DNA of 64,000 nucleotides from Flagellimonas olearia. Its GTDB lineage: Bacteria > Bacteroidota > Bacteroidia > Flavobacteriales > Flavobacteriaceae. The notes under the pieces are model-generated. The model did no database searches. It was not told the origin of the DNA and saw nothing but the letters and a program-made list of their open reading frames with translations. The number at the start of each line of letters is the position of its first letter. Position 1 is the first letter of the stretch. The stretch lies in assembly GCF_009184425.1 (NCBI RefSeq), contig NZ_WELG01000001.1, forward strand, positions 1,177,870 to 1,241,869, given 5' to 3'. Both the position numbers and the translations under genes were made by a program. Positions 61,743 to 64,000 of the stretch are shown here, piece after piece.

Positions 61743-62807
61743 ATGAAACATGCACTTGAGACCATGATCAAATTAGCTTCCATTTTTGGGTTTTTACTCT
61801 TCTTCCTAGGTTGCGGCGGAGAAACCGACCCAGCCAAACTCTTCTCCATCGATTTGGAAAACAACAACATACAGCAAAACCAAAAGGTAGGGGTTGCCAT
61901 CAAGAACAAGAAGGACCTTGAAATTTCCAGCATCAAATACGTTCTGGAGGGTCGGGAACTTTCTTTGGAAGGCAACCAAATTACCATCGATTCAAAAACT
62001 TTGGGAAACAAAACCCTAGTGGCCCAAATTGAAATCGAGGGACAAACCGTGGAAATCAAGGAAGATTTTCGACTCTTGGCCGCCCAAGCCCCCGAAATAT
62101 ACACCTACGAAATCGTGAACACCTATCCCCACGACCCCACGGCCTATACCCAAGGTTTGGAGTTCCATGACGGGACATTATACGAAAGCACTGGAAAAAA
62201 GGGAGCCTCCACCGTTAGAAAAGTAAATTTTGAAACCGGGGAAGTCCTTCAAAAAATAGATTTGGACCAAACCGTTTTTGGGGAGGGCATTACCCTTCTC
62301 AACGACCGCCTGTACCAGCTTACCTGGCAAAGTGGCATGGGCTATGTGTACCATACTTCCAATCTGGAAAAAATCAAGGATTTCAGTTATGGTGAAAGCC
62401 GGGAAGGCTGGGGACTCTGCAATGATGGCAAAAAACTGTACAAAAGCGATGGAACCGAAAAAATCTGGTTCTTGGACCCCGAGTCGCTTGAAGAAATGGG
62501 CCATATTGAAACAGCGACCAACAAATCCATTTTCAACAAGGCCAACGAGCTGGAATATGTGGATGGGAAAATCTACGCCAACGTCTATCAAAAGGAAAGC
62601 ATGATGATCATTGATGCCACCTCTGGGGCCATCGAGGGAGTCATTAATTTTGGTGGGCTCAAGAGCAAGGTCAATAAAGGACCTAACTGGGACGAAACCA
62701 ATTCCGTACTCAACGGGGTGGCCTACCACAAGGAAAGGGGTACTTTTTTTGTCACCGGAAAAAATTGGGACAAGTTGTTCGAGGTACATATCCGCAAAAA
62801 AGATTGA
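61743..62807 (+). CDS. Glutaminyl-peptide cyclotransferase (beta-propeller type)
   Basis: 354-aa lipoprotein of the plant/bacterial glutamine cyclotransferase family, which turns N-terminal Gln into pyroglutamate. Lipobox FLGCG at about residues 21-25. A small beta domain (about 40-110) precedes the five-bladed propeller: YPHDPTAYTQGLEFHDGTLYESTG, DQTVFGEGITLLNDRLYQLTW, REGWGLCNDGKKLYKSDGT and NGVAYHKERGTFFVTGKNWDKLFEV, each with active-site residues (given as parts). The ATG at 61764 (MIKLAS) is an equally good start. Its stop overlaps the thioesterase ATG (TGATG). Confidence 0.92.
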   Translation: MKHALETMIKLASIFGFLLFFLGCGGETDPAKLFSIDLENNNIQQNQKVGVAIKNKKDLEISSIKYVLEGRELSLEGNQITIDSKTLGNKTLVAQIEIEGQTVEIKEDFRLLAAQAPEIYTYEIVNTYPHDPTAYTQGLEFHDGTLYESTGKKGASTVRKVNFETGEVLQKIDLDQTVFGEGITLLNDRLYQLTWQSGMGYVYHTSNLEKIKDFSYGESREGWGLCNDGKKLYKSDGTEKIWFLDPESLEEMGHIETATNKSIFNKANELEYVDGKIYANVYQKESMMIIDATSGAIEGVINFGGLKSKVNKGPNWDETNSVLNGVAYHKERGTFFVTGKNWDKLFEVHIRKKD

Positions 62808-63196
62808 TGAAGACTTACGCTGAAGTATTAAACGTGTCCGAAGGAGACCTGGACGACCTGAACCACGTGAACAACATCCGTTACGTGGAATGGATTCAGG
62901 ATATTTCCAAAAAACATTGGGAAAAGGTCGCCCCACAAGCCATGCGGGAAGATATGGTCTGGGTGGTGCGCAACCACAACATCAACTACCTAAAATCCGC
63001 CGTTTTGGGCGATACCCTGCAAATCTCTACCTATATAAAGGACAATACCGGACCATTGTCCACCCGTGTGGTGGAAATCAAAAACCATAAAACGGGGCAA
63101 CTGTTGATTAGCGCCCATACAGAATGGTGTCTGCTGGATGCGAAGACCTTTCGACCCAAACGCGTCCCGGAAACCGTTCATAACCTATTCTTATAG
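62807..63196 (+). CDS. HotDog-fold acyl-CoA/acyl-ACP thioesterase
   Basis: 129-aa 4-hydroxybenzoyl-CoA thioesterase-like protein. LDDLNHVNNIRYVEWIQDI carries the family DxxxHVNNxxY motif, and WVVRNHNINYLKSAVLGDTLQIST and LISAHTEWCLLD are typical of the FatA/YbgC-like branch (given in parts). It starts at an ATG that overlaps the cyclotransferase stop by one base. The open frame also extends 14 codons upstream, inside that gene, without family similarity. The TAG is followed in the same frame by the anchor-Q remnant. Confidence 0.9.
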   Translation: MKTYAEVLNVSEGDLDDLNHVNNIRYVEWIQDISKKHWEKVAPQAMREDMVWVVRNHNINYLKSAVLGDTLQISTYIKDNTGPLSTRVVEIKNHKTGQLLISAHTEWCLLDAKTFRPKRVPETVHNLFL

Positions 63197-63589
63197 TGGT
63201 TCGGCACATACAATTTTCCTCAATCGCAGTGGGCTTGTCATAATTGCACTTGGGGTATCATGCCGCAAGGTTTTTGGTGTGGTGCCTTGTTCTGGCCAGT
63301 TGGCGTTTTCCAAGGATACCATTTACTGCAGTTTAACGATAACAATGGTCAGTTTGGAGAAAATCCACCCTATAATTTTGGCGATACGGACCTTTACCGT
63401 AACATCGTGTTGAACCAAGAACCAAACTTTTTCAACCGATCTAAAAACCAACTGACCATTCATGACAACTCTGCAGCCATTGACAAGGCCGACCCCGACG
63501 CTTCACTTTCCGTTCCAATAGATATTTTAGGAATGGATAGGACCCAAAATTCAGACTTGGGCGCCTATGAATTCACGGACAACAATTGA
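63197..63589 (+). pseudogene. 5'-truncated remnant of a choice-of-anchor Q/beta-helix lipoprotein
   Basis: About 131 codons of open frame. From LLQFNDNNGQFGENPPYNF onward (63340-63589) it matches what I know of the C-terminal end of flavobacterial anchor-Q beta-helix proteins: NIVLNQEPNFFN, NQLTIHDNSAAID, DILGMDRTQNSDLGAYEF. The usual signal peptide and beta-helix repeats (300 residues or more) are absent; the first part (FGTYNFPQSQWACHNCTWG) does not look like a beta helix. An internal ATG at 63260 exists but has no signal peptide. It is in the same frame as the thioesterase, directly after its stop. Confidence 0.7.
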
Positions 63590-63717
63590 TTTTTAACCTT
63601 TTTTTGTGAAAAAAGTAGGAAAATAGCCCGGTTTAGGGGGAAACCCATAGTTTTTTTAAGGTAAAACTGCAATGAGTTTATTTTGCACGTTAGTAACTTG
63701 CAATCAGCATTTTGCAT

Positions 63718-63998
63718 ATGGATTACACCTACACTGTCATAGATTCCAGCGCAACCTCAAAGCTTCAATTGCAGCTCTATTTGCAGGAATATGAAGACTT
63801 GGTCTGTGCAGGGGAGGCCACCAGCGCTACAGAAGGGTTGAACATTGTTCTAAAGTTCTCCCCAGACGTGGTGTTCGTGAATTTGGCCCAAGATGGTCTG
63901 GAGTATTTCCAGATGGTGACGGAACTCAACCAGTACATGCCCACACTTCCTATTATCATTGGGTATGCCACCACCAAAAAGTATGCGTACAATGCCAT
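63718..63998 (+). CDS. Response regulator receiver domain, partial, Asn at the phospho-acceptor
   Basis: The first 93-94 codons of a gene cut by the window end. The sequence has the receiver-domain rhythm: YTVIDSSATSKLQLQLYLQEY, LVCAGEATSATEGLNIVLKFSPDVVFVNLAQDGLEYF and PTLPIIIGYAT (given in parts). In flavobacteria such receivers are usually followed by a LytTR DNA-binding domain, which would lie beyond the window. The acidic pocket is reduced to one aspartate (Asp9), and Asn55 (codon 63880-63882) takes the place of the phosphorylated aspartate. A TTATTTTG box (one mismatch) lies at 63678-63685. Confidence 0.75.
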   Translation, partial: MDYTYTVIDSSATSKLQLQLYLQEYEDLVCAGEATSATEGLNIVLKFSPDVVFVNLAQDGLEYFQMVTELNQYMPTLPIIIGYATTKKYAYNA

Positions 63999-64000
63999 TA

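Overview
The window is chromosomal DNA of a marine-type Flavobacteriaceae bacterium (Bacteroidota). A Muricauda/Flagellimonas-like genus is a guess. The evidence is the Bacteroidota promoter box TAnnTTTG before many genes and both RNA genes, an ECF sigma/FecR/STN-TonB receptor cassette, and flavobacterial families (DUF3570, DUF4266, DUF4421, PD40, four-helix-bundle protein, choice-of-anchor Q). Genes are tightly packed, with many 1-4 nt overlaps, and the window is mostly housekeeping. No phage, integrase, transposase or CRISPR array was seen.

Layout. 0-7.8 kb: minus-strand operon of FMN reductase, pabB, tilS and dsbD, followed by a penicillin acylase. 7.9-14.6 kb: membrane acyltransferase, lpd, a small membrane protein, and an Lrp regulator divergent from a trans-sulfuration PLP enzyme and an NhaC antiporter. 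14.8-17 kb: peroxide-defence block (2-Cys peroxiredoxin, thioredoxin, an 85-aa helical protein, Tpx) plus DgkA. 17-22.7 kb: ftsK, lolA, lptF/G-type permease and ribBA. 22.7-27.8 kb: DegT aminotransferase, TSUP permease, tRNA-Ser(UGA), and a lipid kinase translationally coupled to an LtaS-like phosphoglycerol transferase. 27.8-31 kb: thioredoxin, ApbE, a DUF4266 lipopeptide and a DUF3570 barrel, probably a flavinylation-linked envelope redox system. 31.1-35.2 kb: ECF sigma, FecR and TonB receptor, followed by a 5'-truncated reductase remnant. 35.5-41.4 kb: small enzymes, DUF4421, a PD40 protein, a 683-bp nearly gene-free stretch and an atypical response regulator. 41.5-51.6 kb: dnaK, sdaA, panB, an inverted-repeat-flanked four-helix-bundle cassette, a pseudouridine synthase, a 514-aa unknown protein and leuA-leuB. 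51.6-64 kb: TlpA-like lipoproteins, pheT, a fasciclin protein, an ABC-F protein, transaldolase, an SDR, SRP RNA, glutaminyl cyclotransferase, a thioesterase, an anchor-Q remnant, and the start of a second atypical response regulator cut by the window end.

Most unusual points: (1) the four-helix-bundle gene between panB and the pseudouridine synthase lies inside ~40-bp inverted repeats, one of which now encodes the N-terminus of the next protein; (2) the ApbE/DUF4266/DUF3570/thioredoxin operon, in which two products carry motifs resembling ApbE flavinylation sites; (3) an identical CCCAAATC-N8-ATGA leader before three starts; (4) two receiver domains with Glu or Asn at the phospho-acceptor; (5) a RibBA whose GTP cyclohydrolase half has lost all zinc cysteines; (6) two truncated gene remnants.
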